From Planctomycetota bacterium (GTDB taxonomy: Bacteria; Planctomycetota; Planctomycetia; Pirellulales; PALSA-1355): a stretch of 64,000 bases of DNA. The notes beneath the pieces are model-generated. The model was not told where the DNA came from. It worked only from the letters and a program-made list of their open reading frames with translations, and did no database searches. The stretch's first letter is position 1; the number at the start of each line of letters is the position of its first letter. The translations under genes were made by a program, and so were the position numbers. The stretch lies in contig QQVE01000065.1 in the NCBI GenBank assembly GCA_003389325.1, forward strand, positions 124,001 to 188,000, given 5' to 3'. This document shows, piece by piece, positions 8,874-20,253 of the stretch.

Positions 8874-11800
8874 CTAGCCCTTGTCGAGCGTGGCGGTTTG
8901 CGGCGGGCGGCGCAGGTCGAGCGTCATCGGGTAGTCGCGATTCAGCTCTTCGGGCGGCAAGTCGAACCGTCCGCCGGTATGGCCGATTGGGAAGAACCGG
9001 GCCGCGCGGCGGCTTTCGGCTTCGTAAGCGTTCACCGGGAAGGTGTCGAAGCTGCGTCCGCCCGGGTGCGACACGTGCCAGGAGCAGCCGCCCACCGAGC
9101 GGCCGTTCCAGGTGTCGACCAGGTCGAACACCAGCGGCGTGTGCACACCAATCGTCGGGTGCAGGCAATTCGGCGGCTGCCAGGCCCGGAAGCGCACGCC
9201 GGCCACGGCTTCGCCCGGTGTGCCCGTGGGATGCAGCGGCACGCGTCGGCCGTTGCAGGCCAGCACGTGCCGCGGGTCGGTCATGCCGCGGACGATGACC
9301 TGCAATCGCTCGAGCGACGAGTCGACGTGCCGGGCCGTGGCTCCGCCGACGGGTTCTTCGCCCAGCACGTGCCACGGCTCGATGGCCTGCCGCAGCTCGA
9401 TCTCGATGCCTCGCTGCGTGACCTTGCCCACTTGTGGGAAGCGGAACTCGAAGTGCGGCGCGAACCCTTCCTGCTCGAATTCGAAGCCTGCGCCGTTCAA
9501 GTCGTGCAACACTTCCTGGAAGTCCTGAGCCACGAAGTGCGGCAGCATGAACCGGTCGTGCAAGGCCGTGCCCCAACGCACCAGCGGCTGCTCGTAGCGC
9601 TGGTTCCAATGCCAGGCCACCAGCGCCCGCAGCAGCAACTGCTGGGCCAGGCTCATCTCGGCATGCGGTGGCATCTCGAAGCCGCGGAACTCGACCAGCC
9701 CCAACCGCCCGGCAGCCGTGTCGGGCGAAAACAGCTTGTCGATGCAGAACTCGGTGCGGTGCGTGTTGCCCGTCAAGTCGGCCAACAAATTGCGCAACAG
9801 GCGGTCGACCAGCCAGGGCTGCTGCTGGTTGCCGTCCGGCAGTTGGCTGAAGGCCGTTTCCAATTCGTAGAGTGCTTCGTGCCGCGCTTCGTCCACGCGC
9901 GGGGCCTGGCTCGTGGGCCCGATGAACAGCCCGGAAAACAAATACGACAAGCTCGGCCGGTTGTTCCAGTAACGGAGCATGCTGGCCAACAGCTCCGGCC
10001 GCCGCAGGAACGGACTGTCCTTGGGCGTGGCGCCGCCCAGCACGAGGTGGTTGCCGCCGCCGGTGCCCGTGTGTCGGCCGTCGAGCATGAATTTTTCCGT
10101 GCCCAGCCGCGATTGTCGCGCTTCTTCGTATAGGGCCGTCGTGGTCTCGACCGATTCCTTCCAGTCGGCCGACGGGTGGAGATTCACCTCGATCACCCCA
10201 GGGTCGGGAGTGATCTTGAAGTGCTGCAGTCGCGGGTCGTACGGCGGTGCGTAGCCCTCGATCCGCACGGGCATCTTCAAGTCGCGGGCCGTTTGCTCGA
10301 CGACGCTCGTCAGGTGCAAATACTCTTCGACGATTCCCACCGGCGGCATGAACACGTGCAGCGTTCCCCCGCGGACTTCGACGCAGAGCGCCGTGCGAAC
10401 GATCCAACCGGCCGACTGGCCTTGCGACGGCATGGTCCACAGCCCGGGTTCGCGTCCGGGATCGCGACCCGCCTCGGCCCGTTCGGCATCGTCCGACTCG
10501 TCTTCTTGGCCCGAGCCGTCTCCTCCGCCCACGCCAACGACCTGGCGCAGCAAGCGCGGCTGCCGGTCGAGCATCCGGCCGTTATCGCCGCGGCCTCCAC
10601 CGCCCCAGGCGGGCCGCGTCGCCGCAGCAAGTTGCTCGTAGGGCATCAGGGTATTGCGGGCGGCAAAGGGGTCGCGCTCGACGTGCCAGGCGACGTCCTT
10701 CTCGGCCACCCAGGGCAGCGAGTCGAGCGGCAAGCGCAGGCCCATCGGCGAGTCGCCCGGGGTGAGAAACAGGTTTTCCTGGCGTAGAAACCAGGGGCCG
10801 CTTTCCCAACGGGGCACCCCCGACCAACCGTCGCGCGGCTTCAGCGGCAGCGCATAGCCGACGACCTTGTCGAGCCCCTGCTCGAACACCTTAGCCAACC
10901 GCTCGCGCTCTTCTTCATCTTTCAGGTTCGATTGCAGCGGGTCGACGTTCACCGGCAAGCGACGCGACTTCCAGAGGTAGTACCACACGTCCTCGTAGCC
11001 GGGAATCGCCAGGCCGGGATCGACGCCCAAGCGGTCGGCCAGCGCATAGGCGAATTGCTGCGCGTCGTGCTCGGTGAGGCCGTAGTCGACCTCGTCCTGG
11101 GCGATCAGATCGCGCTGGTTCCAGATCGGCTCGCCGTCCTTGCGCCAATGGCAGCCCAGCACCCAGCGGGGCAGCGACTCGCCCGGGTACCACTTGCCCT
11201 GGCCGAAGTGCAGCAGCGGGCCGGTGGCAAAGCGATCGGCCATGCGGCGAAACAGCGTGCCGGCCAGGCGGCGCTTGTGCGGGCCCTGGGCCGTGATGTT
11301 CCATTCAGCGCCGTCCATGTCGTCGATCGATACGAAGGTCGGCTCGCCGCCCATCGTCAGGCGCACGTCGCCGGCGGCCAGTTGGCGATCGACCTTCTCG
11401 CCTAGGTGCAAGATGCGCGACCATTGCTCGGTGTTGTAGGGCTTGGTGACGCGCGGATCTTCGTGAATCCTTTGCACCGACATCGCGAAGCCGAACTCGG
11501 TCTGGCAGGGTTCGACGCTGCCGGTGATCGGCGCGGCCGAGATCGGATCGGGCGTGGCCGCCAGCGGCAGATGGCCTTCGCCGGCGAACAGGCCCGACGT
11601 CGGGTCGAGCCCCACCCAGCCCGCCCCAGGCAGATACACTTCGGTCCAGGCGTGCAGATCGGTGAAGTCTTCCTCCGCCCCGGCCGGGCCGTCCAGTGGC
11701 TTCACGTCGGGCTTGAGCTGAATCAGGTAGCCGGAGACGAACCGCGACGGCAGACCCAGGTGGCGCAGCAACTGCACCAGCAGCCAGGCCGTGTCGCGGC

Positions 11801-12338
11801 ACGAGCCGTTGCGATAGCCGAGCGTCTGTTCCGGCGTTTGCACGCCCGCCTCGAGGCGAATCGAGTAACCGATGGCCTCGTGCACGTAGCGATTCAGATC
11901 GACCAGGAAGTCGACCGTGCCCTTCGACTCGTGCGGCACGCCGGCCAGGAACTCCTGGAAGAGCGGGCCCGGGTCGTGGCATTTGCGGTACGAAGCCAAC
12001 TCCGAGTCGAGCCACGAGGCGTACTTGACCGGCACCTCCGTGGCGTCGGCTTCCAGGAAGAAATCGAAGGGGTTGATGACCGTCATCTCGGCCACCAGAT
12101 CCACGTCGAGCTCGAAGCGGTCGGTCTTTTCCGGGAAGACGAGCCGCGCCAGGAAGTTGCCGTGCGGGTCCTGCTGCCAGTTGATGAAGTGGTCGCTGGG
12201 ACGAACCTTCAACGAGTAGCTCACCACCGGCGTACGACAGTGCGGCGCGGGGCGCAGCCGCACGACCTGCGGCGACAGCGTGATCGAGCGGTCGTAGTGG
12301 TACGTGGTCCGGTGATGCAACGCCACGCGGATAGCCAT
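8874..12338 (-). CDS. Transglutaminase-like/DUF2126 protein
   Basis: A 1154-residue cytosolic protein. The N-terminal ~290 residues form a bacterial transglutaminase-like cysteine protease fold (BTAD opening IRVALHHRTTYHYDR): Cys in GSCRDTAW near 178, His in DLHAWTEVY near 226 and Asp in GLDPTSG near 244 give the triad. The remaining ~850 residues match DUF2126 (GGEPTFVSIDDMDGAEWN, then GTGGGNHLVLGG). Families with this layout are linked to predicted peptide-tag pathways with ATP-grasp and alpha-E proteins, none of which lies in this window. A TTG codon two residues upstream is possible, but ATG 12338 follows AGGA at a suitable distance. It converges on the COG4307-like metallopeptidase gene, a recurring partner. 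Confidence 0.88.
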   Translation of the reverse strand: MAIRVALHHRTTYHYDRSITLSPQVVRLRPAPHCRTPVVSYSLKVRPSDHFINWQQDPHGNFLARLVFPEKTDRFELDVDLVAEMTVINPFDFFLEADATEVPVKYASWLDSELASYRKCHDPGPLFQEFLAGVPHESKGTVDFLVDLNRYVHEAIGYSIRLEAGVQTPEQTLGYRNGSCRDTAWLLVQLLRHLGLPSRFVSGYLIQLKPDVKPLDGPAGAEEDFTDLHAWTEVYLPGAGWVGLDPTSGLFAGEGHLPLAATPDPISAAPITGSVEPCQTEFGFAMSVQRIHEDPRVTKPYNTEQWSRILHLGEKVDRQLAAGDVRLTMGGEPTFVSIDDMDGAEWNITAQGPHKRRLAGTLFRRMADRFATGPLLHFGQGKWYPGESLPRWVLGCHWRKDGEPIWNQRDLIAQDEVDYGLTEHDAQQFAYALADRLGVDPGLAIPGYEDVWYYLWKSRRLPVNVDPLQSNLKDEEERERLAKVFEQGLDKVVGYALPLKPRDGWSGVPRWESGPWFLRQENLFLTPGDSPMGLRLPLDSLPWVAEKDVAWHVERDPFAARNTLMPYEQLAAATRPAWGGGGRGDNGRMLDRQPRLLRQVVGVGGGDGSGQEDESDDAERAEAGRDPGREPGLWTMPSQGQSAGWIVRTALCVEVRGGTLHVFMPPVGIVEEYLHLTSVVEQTARDLKMPVRIEGYAPPYDPRLQHFKITPDPGVIEVNLHPSADWKESVETTTALYEEARQSRLGTEKFMLDGRHTGTGGGNHLVLGGATPKDSPFLRRPELLASMLRYWNNRPSLSYLFSGLFIGPTSQAPRVDEARHEALYELETAFSQLPDGNQQQPWLVDRLLRNLLADLTGNTHRTEFCIDKLFSPDTAAGRLGLVEFRGFEMPPHAEMSLAQQLLLRALVAWHWNQRYEQPLVRWGTALHDRFMLPHFVAQDFQEVLHDLNGAGFEFEQEGFAPHFEFRFPQVGKVTQRGIEIELRQAIEPWHVLGEEPVGGATARHVDSSLERLQVIVRGMTDPRHVLACNGRRVPLHPTGTPGEAVAGVRFRAWQPPNCLHPTIGVHTPLVFDLVDTWNGRSVGGCSWHVSHPGGRSFDTFPVNAYEAESRRAARFFPIGHTGGRFDLPPEELNRDYPMTLDLRRPPQTATLDKG

Positions 12339-12802
12339 GGCCAAGTTGTCCTATTGAGAGAGTCGGCGCGGGAGAAAAAGCGGGAAGGCGGGGCTCGAGC
12401 GCGGCACGATACGAGGCGCGGATGCCCATTTCGTCGGCAGTTCGCCTGCCACGCGAGCACATTCCCCCGCGAAAACAGCAACGAATTCTAGCTTGGACCG
12501 GGCCCGGATGGCGAGCAAATACCGCGCCGTCGCACGCCGCGCGCTTGCGGGCGCAAATGCGTGTCAGCTAGGCCCATACAATCGGCATGCCTTGCCTGCC
12601 CGGGGGGTCCCCCCATGTACGCCGCCGGGCCGCGACGGCAAGTGCCAGTGTCCCCCCCGGCATGTTCCCACCTTGTGCCAATCCGTTTATACTACACGGT
12701 TGGTGGCAACGCACCCTCCCCCAAACCCTCCCGCCGACTGTTGGGTGCGGCCACCAGCGACTGGCTCGATTCCCACCTGCGACAAGCCTCCGGGGGCGGA
12801 CG
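12339..12802. other. Divergent intergenic region with a candidate promoter
   Basis: This 464-base gap separates the leftward transglutaminase from the rightward DUF1549/DUF1553 gene. Frames running through it give Arg/Pro-rich translations without family features. Apart from the candidate promoter at 12665-12693, nothing distinct is seen. Confidence 0.55.
12665..12693 (+). promoter_or_regulatory. Candidate sigma-70-type promoter for the DUF1549/DUF1553 gene
   Basis: TTCCCA (12665-12670) and TATACT (12688-12693) are separated by 17 bases. The -10 box matches 5 of 6 and the -35 box 4 of 6. It would give a leader of about 100 bases before the start at 12803. Confidence 0.35.
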
Positions 12803-15800
12803 ATGATTCGACGCGCTTGCTTCGTGGCCGCGATGGCCTGCGGTCTTGTGAGTTTTTCCGCGCTGGCCCGCGCCGACGAGACGATCGGCTACAACCGCCA
12901 GATCCGGCCCATCCTGGCCGACAACTGCTTTGCCTGCCACGGACCCGACAGCGCGGCCCGCAAGGCCGATCTGCGCCTCGACCAGCGCGAGCTGGCGATC
13001 GAAATGGGTGCCATCACCCCGGGCAAGCCCGACGAGAGCTCGGTGATCGAGCGGATCACGGCCGCCGACGAGTCGATGCTGATGCCGCCGCCGGCAACGC
13101 ACAAGAAGCTCAGCGACGAGCAGAAGCAACTGCTGGCCAAGTGGATCGCCGCAGGCGCCGAGTACGAGCCGCACTGGTCGTTCATTCCGCCCCAGCGGCC
13201 CCAAGTTCCTGAGGTGCAAGACAAGTCGTGGGCTCGCACGCCCCTGGACGAGTTCATCCTGGCACGACTGGAGGCTGAAGGCCTCGAGCCCGCGCCCGAG
13301 GCCGACCGCCGCACGCTGGCGCGGCGCGTGAGCCTCGACCTGACGGGTCTGCCGCCCGAGCCTGCTCTCGTCGAAGAGTTCTTGGCAGACCAAGAGCCCG
13401 GCGCGTACGAGCGGCTGGTCGATCGGCTGCTGGCCTCGAGTGCCTGGGGCGAGCACCGGGCCCGCTACTGGCTCGACGTGGCCCGCTACGCCGACACGCA
13501 CGGCATTCACTTCGACAATTTCCGCGAGATGTGGTCGTACCGCGACTGGGTCATCAACGCCTTCAACCGCAACATGCCGTTCGACCAGTTCACGCTCGAA
13601 CAGCTGGCCGGAGACTTGATGCCCGAACGTTCGCTCGAGCAGCTCGTGGCCTCGGGCTTCAACCGTTGCAACATGACCACCAACGAGGGCGGCATCATCG
13701 ACGAGGAGTACCTCGTGCTCTACACGCGGGACCGCACCGAGACGACCTCGCAGGTGTGGCTGGGGATGACCGCCGGATGCGCCGTGTGTCACGATCACAA
13801 GTTCGATCCGCTCTCGCAGCAAGAGTTCTACGAGATGGCGGCGTTCTTCAACAACACGACGCAGAAGGCCAAAGACGGCAACATTCACAATACGCCCCCC
13901 ACGGTGATCGTGCCGCAGGAGCAGGACCGCGACGCCTGGAAGACGCTGCCCGAGCGGCTGGCCAGCGCGCAACAGCAGGTCGACGCCCGCCGGGCGGAAG
14001 CCCGCGACGACTTCGCCGCCTGGTTGGCCGAGGCAACGCCCTCGAAGCTCAAGGCCGGCGTGGACAACGCGGCCCTCGTGTTTCACGCGCCGTTGGGTGA
14101 GTGCACCAACAACCAGTTGACGCTCGCGCTGCGAGGCGAGGTGCAGAACGTCTCGCTCGCCAGCCAGCCGGTCTACGACTCCGGGGTGACCAGCGCCAAG
14201 GCGTTCAAGACGGCCGCCGATACCGCCGTGGCCGTGCCGACCGCCGGCGATTTCGAGAAGGATCAACCGTTCACCTGCTCGGCCTGGATCAAGGTGCCCA
14301 CCGGCAATCTCTCGGGCGCCGTAGTGGCACGCATGGACGAAGGGAGCGACTATCGCGGCTGGGACCTGTGGCTCGATCAGGGTCGCCCGGCCACGCACAT
14401 CATCCACAAGTGGCCCGACGATGCAGTGAAGGTTATCGGCAAGAAACCGCTCGAGGCCGGCAAGTGGCACTACGTGACGATCACTTACGACGGCGGCGGC
14501 AAGGCCAAGGGCGTCGGGGTGTACGTCGACGGGGCCCAGCAGGAAGTCGACGTGGCCGCCGACACGCTGAAGAATTCCATCCGCACCGACGTGCCCTTCA
14601 AGCTGGGACAGCGCAACAGCAGCGCCCGCGTCGACGGGCTCGCTCTGCAGGACCTGCGCGTGTATGCCCGATCGCTCTCGCCCGAGGAAGTGTCAGCGCT
14701 GGCCAGCGTGACCCGGGCGGCCTACCTGGTCAGCCAGCCGGCCGAGGGGCGCAGCTCGGATGAGACCGAAGAGCTGTATTCCTGGTGGCTCGACAAAATC
14801 GATCCCAAGTCGGCCGAGCTCGTGGCCGCGCGGGCGGCGCTGCAAGAGCAAGAGGCCGAAATCAAGGCCCGCGCGACCGTGGCTCATGTGATGCAGGAGA
14901 ACGACGAAGAGGCGATGGCCTACGTGCTGTTTCGCGGCGAGTACGACAAGCGCCGCGACCCGGTGAAGCCCGACACGCCCGACATCCTGCCGCCTTTCCC
15001 CGACGACTTGCCCCGCGACCGGTTGGGCTTCGCCCACTGGCTGCTGCGCGACGATCATCCGCTCACGGCCCGGGTCACGGTCAACCGTTTCTGGCAGCAG
15101 GTGTTCGGCACCGGCCTGGTGGAGACCGCGGGCGACTTCGGCGTGGCGGGCACACTGCCCTCGCATCCCGAGCTGCTCGATTGGCTGGCCATCGAATTTC
15201 GCGAGAACGGCTGGGACGTCAAACAGTTCTTTCGCATGCTGGTGCTGTCGTCGACCTACCGGCAGGCCGCCACCGTGACGCCCGAGAAGCTGGCGAAAGA
15301 CAGCGACAATCGCCTGCTGTCGCGCGGTCCGCGGTTCCGCATGGACGCCGAAATGGTCCGCGATTATGCCCTGGAAGCCAGCGGGCTGCTGGCCGACAAG
15401 ATCGGCGGTCCGAGCGTCAAGCCGTACCAGCCGCCCGGCGTGTGGGAGGCGGTGGCCATGATCGGCAGCAACACGCGCAACTACGAGCAGGATCACGGCG
15501 AGAGCCTGTATCGGCGCAGCCTGTATACGTTCTGGAAGCGTGCGGCGCCGCCGGCTTCGATGGAGATCTTCAACGCTCCCAATCGCGAGATCTGCAGCGT
15601 GCGCCGCGAGCGCACGAACACGCCCTTGCAGGCGCTTGTGACGCTGAACGACCCGCAGTTCGTCGAAGCCGCGCGGCGGTTGGCGGCCCAGGCACTCGCC
15701 GAGGGGGGCGACAGCGACGCGGCGCGAGTGGACTACATCGCCCGCCGCCTGCTGGCCCGACCGCTGGCCGAGGAGGAGCAGGCGATCGTCGAGGGGTCGC

Positions 15801-15964
15801 TCGCCGAACTGCTGAAGTACTACCAAGAGCATCCCGAGGACGCGCAAAAGCTGATCGCCGTCGGCGAATCCAAGCCCGACGCGTCGCTCGACCCGGCCGT
15901 GCTGGCCGGCTGGACGATGCTGACCAACGAGTTGATGAACCTCGACGAAGTGTTGAACAAATAG
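12803..15964 (+). CDS. PSCyt1/DUF1549-LamG-DUF1553 secreted cytochrome-like protein
   Basis: A 1053-residue exported protein of the group abundant in planctomycetes. Signal peptide 1-25 (FVAAMACGLVSFSALARA). A heme-binding CFACH motif at 42-46 lies in the PSCyt1 module, then DUF1549 (WGEHRARYWLDVARYADTHG), a concanavalin/LamG-like insert at about 420-640 (VYVDGAQQEVDVAAD, FKLGQRNS), and a C-terminal DUF1553 (DRLGFAHWLLRDDHPLTARV; FNAPNREICSVRRERTNTP). The biochemical role of this family is unproven; it is tied to polysaccharide use. It is followed 65 bases later by a DUF1501 gene, its standard partner. ATG 12803 was chosen because it opens the signal peptide. Confidence 0.9.
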   Translation: MIRRACFVAAMACGLVSFSALARADETIGYNRQIRPILADNCFACHGPDSAARKADLRLDQRELAIEMGAITPGKPDESSVIERITAADESMLMPPPATHKKLSDEQKQLLAKWIAAGAEYEPHWSFIPPQRPQVPEVQDKSWARTPLDEFILARLEAEGLEPAPEADRRTLARRVSLDLTGLPPEPALVEEFLADQEPGAYERLVDRLLASSAWGEHRARYWLDVARYADTHGIHFDNFREMWSYRDWVINAFNRNMPFDQFTLEQLAGDLMPERSLEQLVASGFNRCNMTTNEGGIIDEEYLVLYTRDRTETTSQVWLGMTAGCAVCHDHKFDPLSQQEFYEMAAFFNNTTQKAKDGNIHNTPPTVIVPQEQDRDAWKTLPERLASAQQQVDARRAEARDDFAAWLAEATPSKLKAGVDNAALVFHAPLGECTNNQLTLALRGEVQNVSLASQPVYDSGVTSAKAFKTAADTAVAVPTAGDFEKDQPFTCSAWIKVPTGNLSGAVVARMDEGSDYRGWDLWLDQGRPATHIIHKWPDDAVKVIGKKPLEAGKWHYVTITYDGGGKAKGVGVYVDGAQQEVDVAADTLKNSIRTDVPFKLGQRNSSARVDGLALQDLRVYARSLSPEEVSALASVTRAAYLVSQPAEGRSSDETEELYSWWLDKIDPKSAELVAARAALQEQEAEIKARATVAHVMQENDEEAMAYVLFRGEYDKRRDPVKPDTPDILPPFPDDLPRDRLGFAHWLLRDDHPLTARVTVNRFWQQVFGTGLVETAGDFGVAGTLPSHPELLDWLAIEFRENGWDVKQFFRMLVLSSTYRQAATVTPEKLAKDSDNRLLSRGPRFRMDAEMVRDYALEASGLLADKIGGPSVKPYQPPGVWEAVAMIGSNTRNYEQDHGESLYRRSLYTFWKRAAPPASMEIFNAPNREICSVRRERTNTPLQALVTLNDPQFVEAARRLAAQALAEGGDSDAARVDYIARRLLARPLAEEEQAIVEGSLAELLKYYQEHPEDAQKLIAVGESKPDASLDPAVLAGWTMLTNELMNLDEVLNK

Positions 15965-16029
15965 CGCCCGACGAGGGCACAAGCATACCGACAACCACAC
16001 GCCGCCAGGTGGGCGGCGGGAGGAAAGGC

Positions 16030-17499
16030 ATGAATCCGCTCTTCACCGATTGGGTCCGCTCCGAAACGCGCAGGCAGTTTCTCGCCAAAGGCGCAAACGC
16101 CCTGGGCACCGGCGCGCTGGCCGCGCTGATGGGATCGGATTTGGCCCGGGGCGCTACCACCTCGGGCAGCGTCGGCTTCGGCGGAGCCGAGGGGCCGCAC
16201 TTCCCGCCCAAGGCCAAGCACGTGATCTACCTGCACATGGTCGGCGGCCCGTCGCAGATGGACCTGTTCGACTACAAGCCGCAAATGCAGGAGTACTACG
16301 ACAAGGATCTGCCCGACTCGGTCCGCAACGGGCAGCGGCTCACCACGATGACCTCGGGCCAGAAGCGGTTTCCGATCGCTCCCTCGATGTTCAAGTTTGC
16401 CCAGCACGGCGACTGCGGCATGTGGTTCAGCGAATTGCTGCCGAACCTGGCCAAGAACGCCGACGACATGTGCTTCATCCGCAGCATGCACACCGAGGCC
16501 ATCAACCACGAGCCGGCCATCAGCTACATGCAGACCGGCAACCAGATCACGGGGCGCCCGTGCCTGGGGTCGTGGGTCTCGTACGGGCTGGGCTCGCTCA
16601 ACCAGGATCTGCCCACCTTCGTCGTGCTGGTGGCCAAACCCACCAATACCGAGCAGGTGCAGGCCATTTCGGCCCGGCTGTGGTCCAGCGGCTATCTCTC
16701 GGGCGAGCACTCGGGGGTGTCGTTCCGCTCCGGCGGCGATCCGATCCTGTACATCAACAACCCCGACGGCGGACCCACGCAGGTGCGCCGCAACACGCTC
16801 GACGGGCTGCGGGCGCTCAACGAGCTCAACTACCGCAAGGTCGGCGATCCGGAAACGCACACCCGCATCCAGCAGTACGAGTTGGCCTTCCGGATGCAGG
16901 CCAGCGTGCCCGAGCTGACCGACACTTCGGACGAGACCGAGGCCACGTATCAGCTCTATGGCGACGAGGCCAAGAAGCCCGGCACGTTCGCCCACACGGC
17001 GCTATTGGCCCGGCGGATGGTCGAGCGCGGCGTGCGGTTCGTGCAGGTGTACTTGACCAACTGGGACACGCACTCGAACGTGGCCGGCCGCTTGCCCGAC
17101 CAGTGCCGCGACATCGACCAGCCCTGTCACGGCCTGATCGAAGACCTGCGGCAGCGCGGCCTGCTGGACGAAACGCTGATCATCTGGGGCGGCGAGTTCG
17201 GCCGCACCATCTATTCGCAAGGCGGCCTGTCGAAGAAGAACTACGGCCGCGACCATCACCCCCGCTGCTTCACCATGTGGATGTGCGGCGGCGGCGCCAA
17301 GGGCGGGGCGATCTACGGCGAAACCGACGATTTCTCCTACAACATCGTCCGCGATCCGGTGCACATTCGTGACTTCCACGCCACGGTGCTCAAGCTCTTG
17401 GGCTACGATCACGAGCGCTTCACCTACAAGCACCTGGGCCTGGACCAGCGGCTCACCGGCGTCGAGCCGGCCAAGGTGATCCCAGAGTTGCTGGCCTAG
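16030..17499 (+). CDS. DUF1501 protein with twin-arginine-type signal
   Basis: A 489-residue protein. The N-terminus has RRQFLAKGANALGTGALAAL, a twin-arginine-like export signal. DUF1501 proteins have an alkaline-phosphatase/sulfatase-like fold; typical segments here are HMVGGPSQMDLFDYKP, FIRSMHTEAINHEPA, WDTHSNVAGRLP, IIWGGEFGRT and GRDHHPRCFTMWMCGG. It lacks the sulfatase CxPSR signature. It is coupled to the DUF1549/DUF1553 gene, 65 bases upstream, and the pair is presumed to act together in the periplasm. AGGAAAGG sits just upstream of ATG 16030. A second, diverged DUF1501 copy is at 44208-45518. Confidence 0.88.
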   Translation: MNPLFTDWVRSETRRQFLAKGANALGTGALAALMGSDLARGATTSGSVGFGGAEGPHFPPKAKHVIYLHMVGGPSQMDLFDYKPQMQEYYDKDLPDSVRNGQRLTTMTSGQKRFPIAPSMFKFAQHGDCGMWFSELLPNLAKNADDMCFIRSMHTEAINHEPAISYMQTGNQITGRPCLGSWVSYGLGSLNQDLPTFVVLVAKPTNTEQVQAISARLWSSGYLSGEHSGVSFRSGGDPILYINNPDGGPTQVRRNTLDGLRALNELNYRKVGDPETHTRIQQYELAFRMQASVPELTDTSDETEATYQLYGDEAKKPGTFAHTALLARRMVERGVRFVQVYLTNWDTHSNVAGRLPDQCRDIDQPCHGLIEDLRQRGLLDETLIIWGGEFGRTIYSQGGLSKKNYGRDHHPRCFTMWMCGGGAKGGAIYGETDDFSYNIVRDPVHIRDFHATVLKLLGYDHERFTYKHLGLDQRLTGVEPAKVIPELLA

Positions 17500-17768
17500 C
17501 TGGCACGTGGCTGTGCGAGAGAGCGCCACACACATACGGCGGCGAAGTGTGTCACAACGCACATTTGGTTCGTCGAATTGGCCAACGCGTGCGAGTGTCG
17601 GTTTCTCCGCCGCGCAGAAAATCTAGCAAGCACGACGCATGGATGTGCCGGCTCGTGCTTGGCGGTCGCCCTATTGGCCGTTGCTCAATCGCACCGGCAT
17701 CGATAGATTTGCAGGCGGCAGGCGCAGACCGTTTTGTATTGCTTCCTGCAAGACATGAGGAACTTCTG

Positions 17769-19352
<1,584 letters not shown>

Positions 19353-19413
19353 CCGCGAGCACGCTGCAGAATGACGCTCGGCGGTCTCATCGCCACGAGT
19401 TGCATCCTTGCGT

Positions 19414-19875
19414 ATGAAGTATTCTGTAGCGAAGCTCGGCCCCGATGACCTGGCGGCGTTCCGCGAGCTACTCCTTCTCTTCGAGCGAGTCTTTCACGAT
19501 CGGCAGACTCCCGAACCAAGACTGCCCACGGACGAGTATCTTCGGCATCTCCTCAACAAATCCGATCTGCACGTGTTCGCCGCGCTCGACGGCGCGCGGG
19601 TCGCTGGCGGCGTCACGGGATACGAACTCGAGCTGTGCACGCGAGACGCCAAGGAGATCTACGTCTATGATGTTGCCGTCGATGAAGGGTATCGGCGGCA
19701 AGGCGTCGCCCGATCGCTGGTGGGCGCGATGCGTCAATTCGCCCGCGACCGTAGCGTGTCGGTGCTGTTTGTTGAGGCCCACGCGGAAGACAGCGGCGCG
19801 GTCGCCTTCTATCAGGCGTTGGGCGCCGAAATGGAAGACGTGAAGCACTTCAACTTGGACGTGCTGCGGGATTAA
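19414..19875 (+). CDS. GNAT acetyltransferase resembling aminoglycoside 3-N-acetyltransferase AAC(3)-I
   Basis: A 153-residue GNAT-fold protein. The acetyl-CoA loop is VDEGYRRQGVARSLV near residue 90. Several segments track AAC(3)-I enzymes along the chain: YSVAKLGPDDL, LFERVFHD, YLRHLL, VFAALDGARVAGGVTGYEL, KEIYVYDVAV and a C-terminal MEDVKHFNLDV. AAC(3)-I acetylates the 3-amino group of gentamicin-type aminoglycosides. Whether this homologue does so cannot be told from sequence, and many chromosomal relatives do not confer resistance. No integron or transposon surrounds it. ATG 19414 is preferred over TTG 19408. Confidence 0.75.
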   Translation: MKYSVAKLGPDDLAAFRELLLLFERVFHDRQTPEPRLPTDEYLRHLLNKSDLHVFAALDGARVAGGVTGYELELCTRDAKEIYVYDVAVDEGYRRQGVARSLVGAMRQFARDRSVSVLFVEAHAEDSGAVAFYQALGAEMEDVKHFNLDVLRD

Positions 19876-19905
19876 GGAGTTAGGGGAGCAGGTAGCTTCG
19901 GCGAG

Positions 19906-20106
19906 ATGGCACGCGCGCGATTCCACTTAACGACGCTGTTTCTTGCCGTTTGCGTGGCGGCCGTCTGGGCGCTGGCGATCCGCACCGTGGGGCTCGAGCG
20001 GGTGGCGTTCGCGCTCTCCGCGGTCGCCTTTTTCTGGGCCCCCATCATTCTGGTGAGCTTCGCCATTGTCGCACCGTGTCGGTCCTCGCGGCGCGGGCGA
20101 TTCTAG
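19906..20106 (+). CDS. Small two-helix membrane protein (66 residues)
   Basis: Two hydrophobic helices, about 8-25 (LTTLFLAVCVAAVWALAI) and 33-55 (VAFALSAVAFFWAPIILVSF), and basic ends (MARARFH; RSSRRGRF). The opening resembles the short FSLRTLL-type membrane proteins common in Pirellulales genomes. GGAG lies about 17 bases before the ATG, farther than usual. It starts 30 bases after the AAC(3)-I-like gene, on the same strand. No function can be assigned; it may be a chance ORF. Confidence 0.45.
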   Translation: MARARFHLTTLFLAVCVAAVWALAIRTVGLERVAFALSAVAFFWAPIILVSFAIVAPCRSSRRGRF

Positions 20107-20253
20107 CGAGCTTGTAGTGCCGGGCTGGTTAGGTTGCCGAACTGGCGCATCGGTTGATCGGCCCCCGCGGGTCACGCATACTGGGCTTCCCGGCTCGAAA
20201 GGGCGCGGCGGAGCGCCCCCGAGCGAGTTCGCATTGCTGCCAGGAGTCTCGCC

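Noticed and set aside
7806..10133. A long open frame across the metallopeptidase and the opposite strand of the transglutaminase
   Set aside because: Its translation is Arg/Ala-rich and without domains, while the two overlapped genes show clear family motifs; high GC keeps antisense frames open.
11406..12491. A long plus-strand frame opposite the transglutaminase N-terminus
   Set aside because: It is a shadow of the transglutaminase gene, with no recognisable family and no ribosome site.
19414..19875. A mobile resistance cassette around the AAC(3)-I-like gene
   Set aside because: No attC site, integrase or terminal repeats are seen, and its composition matches the neighbours.
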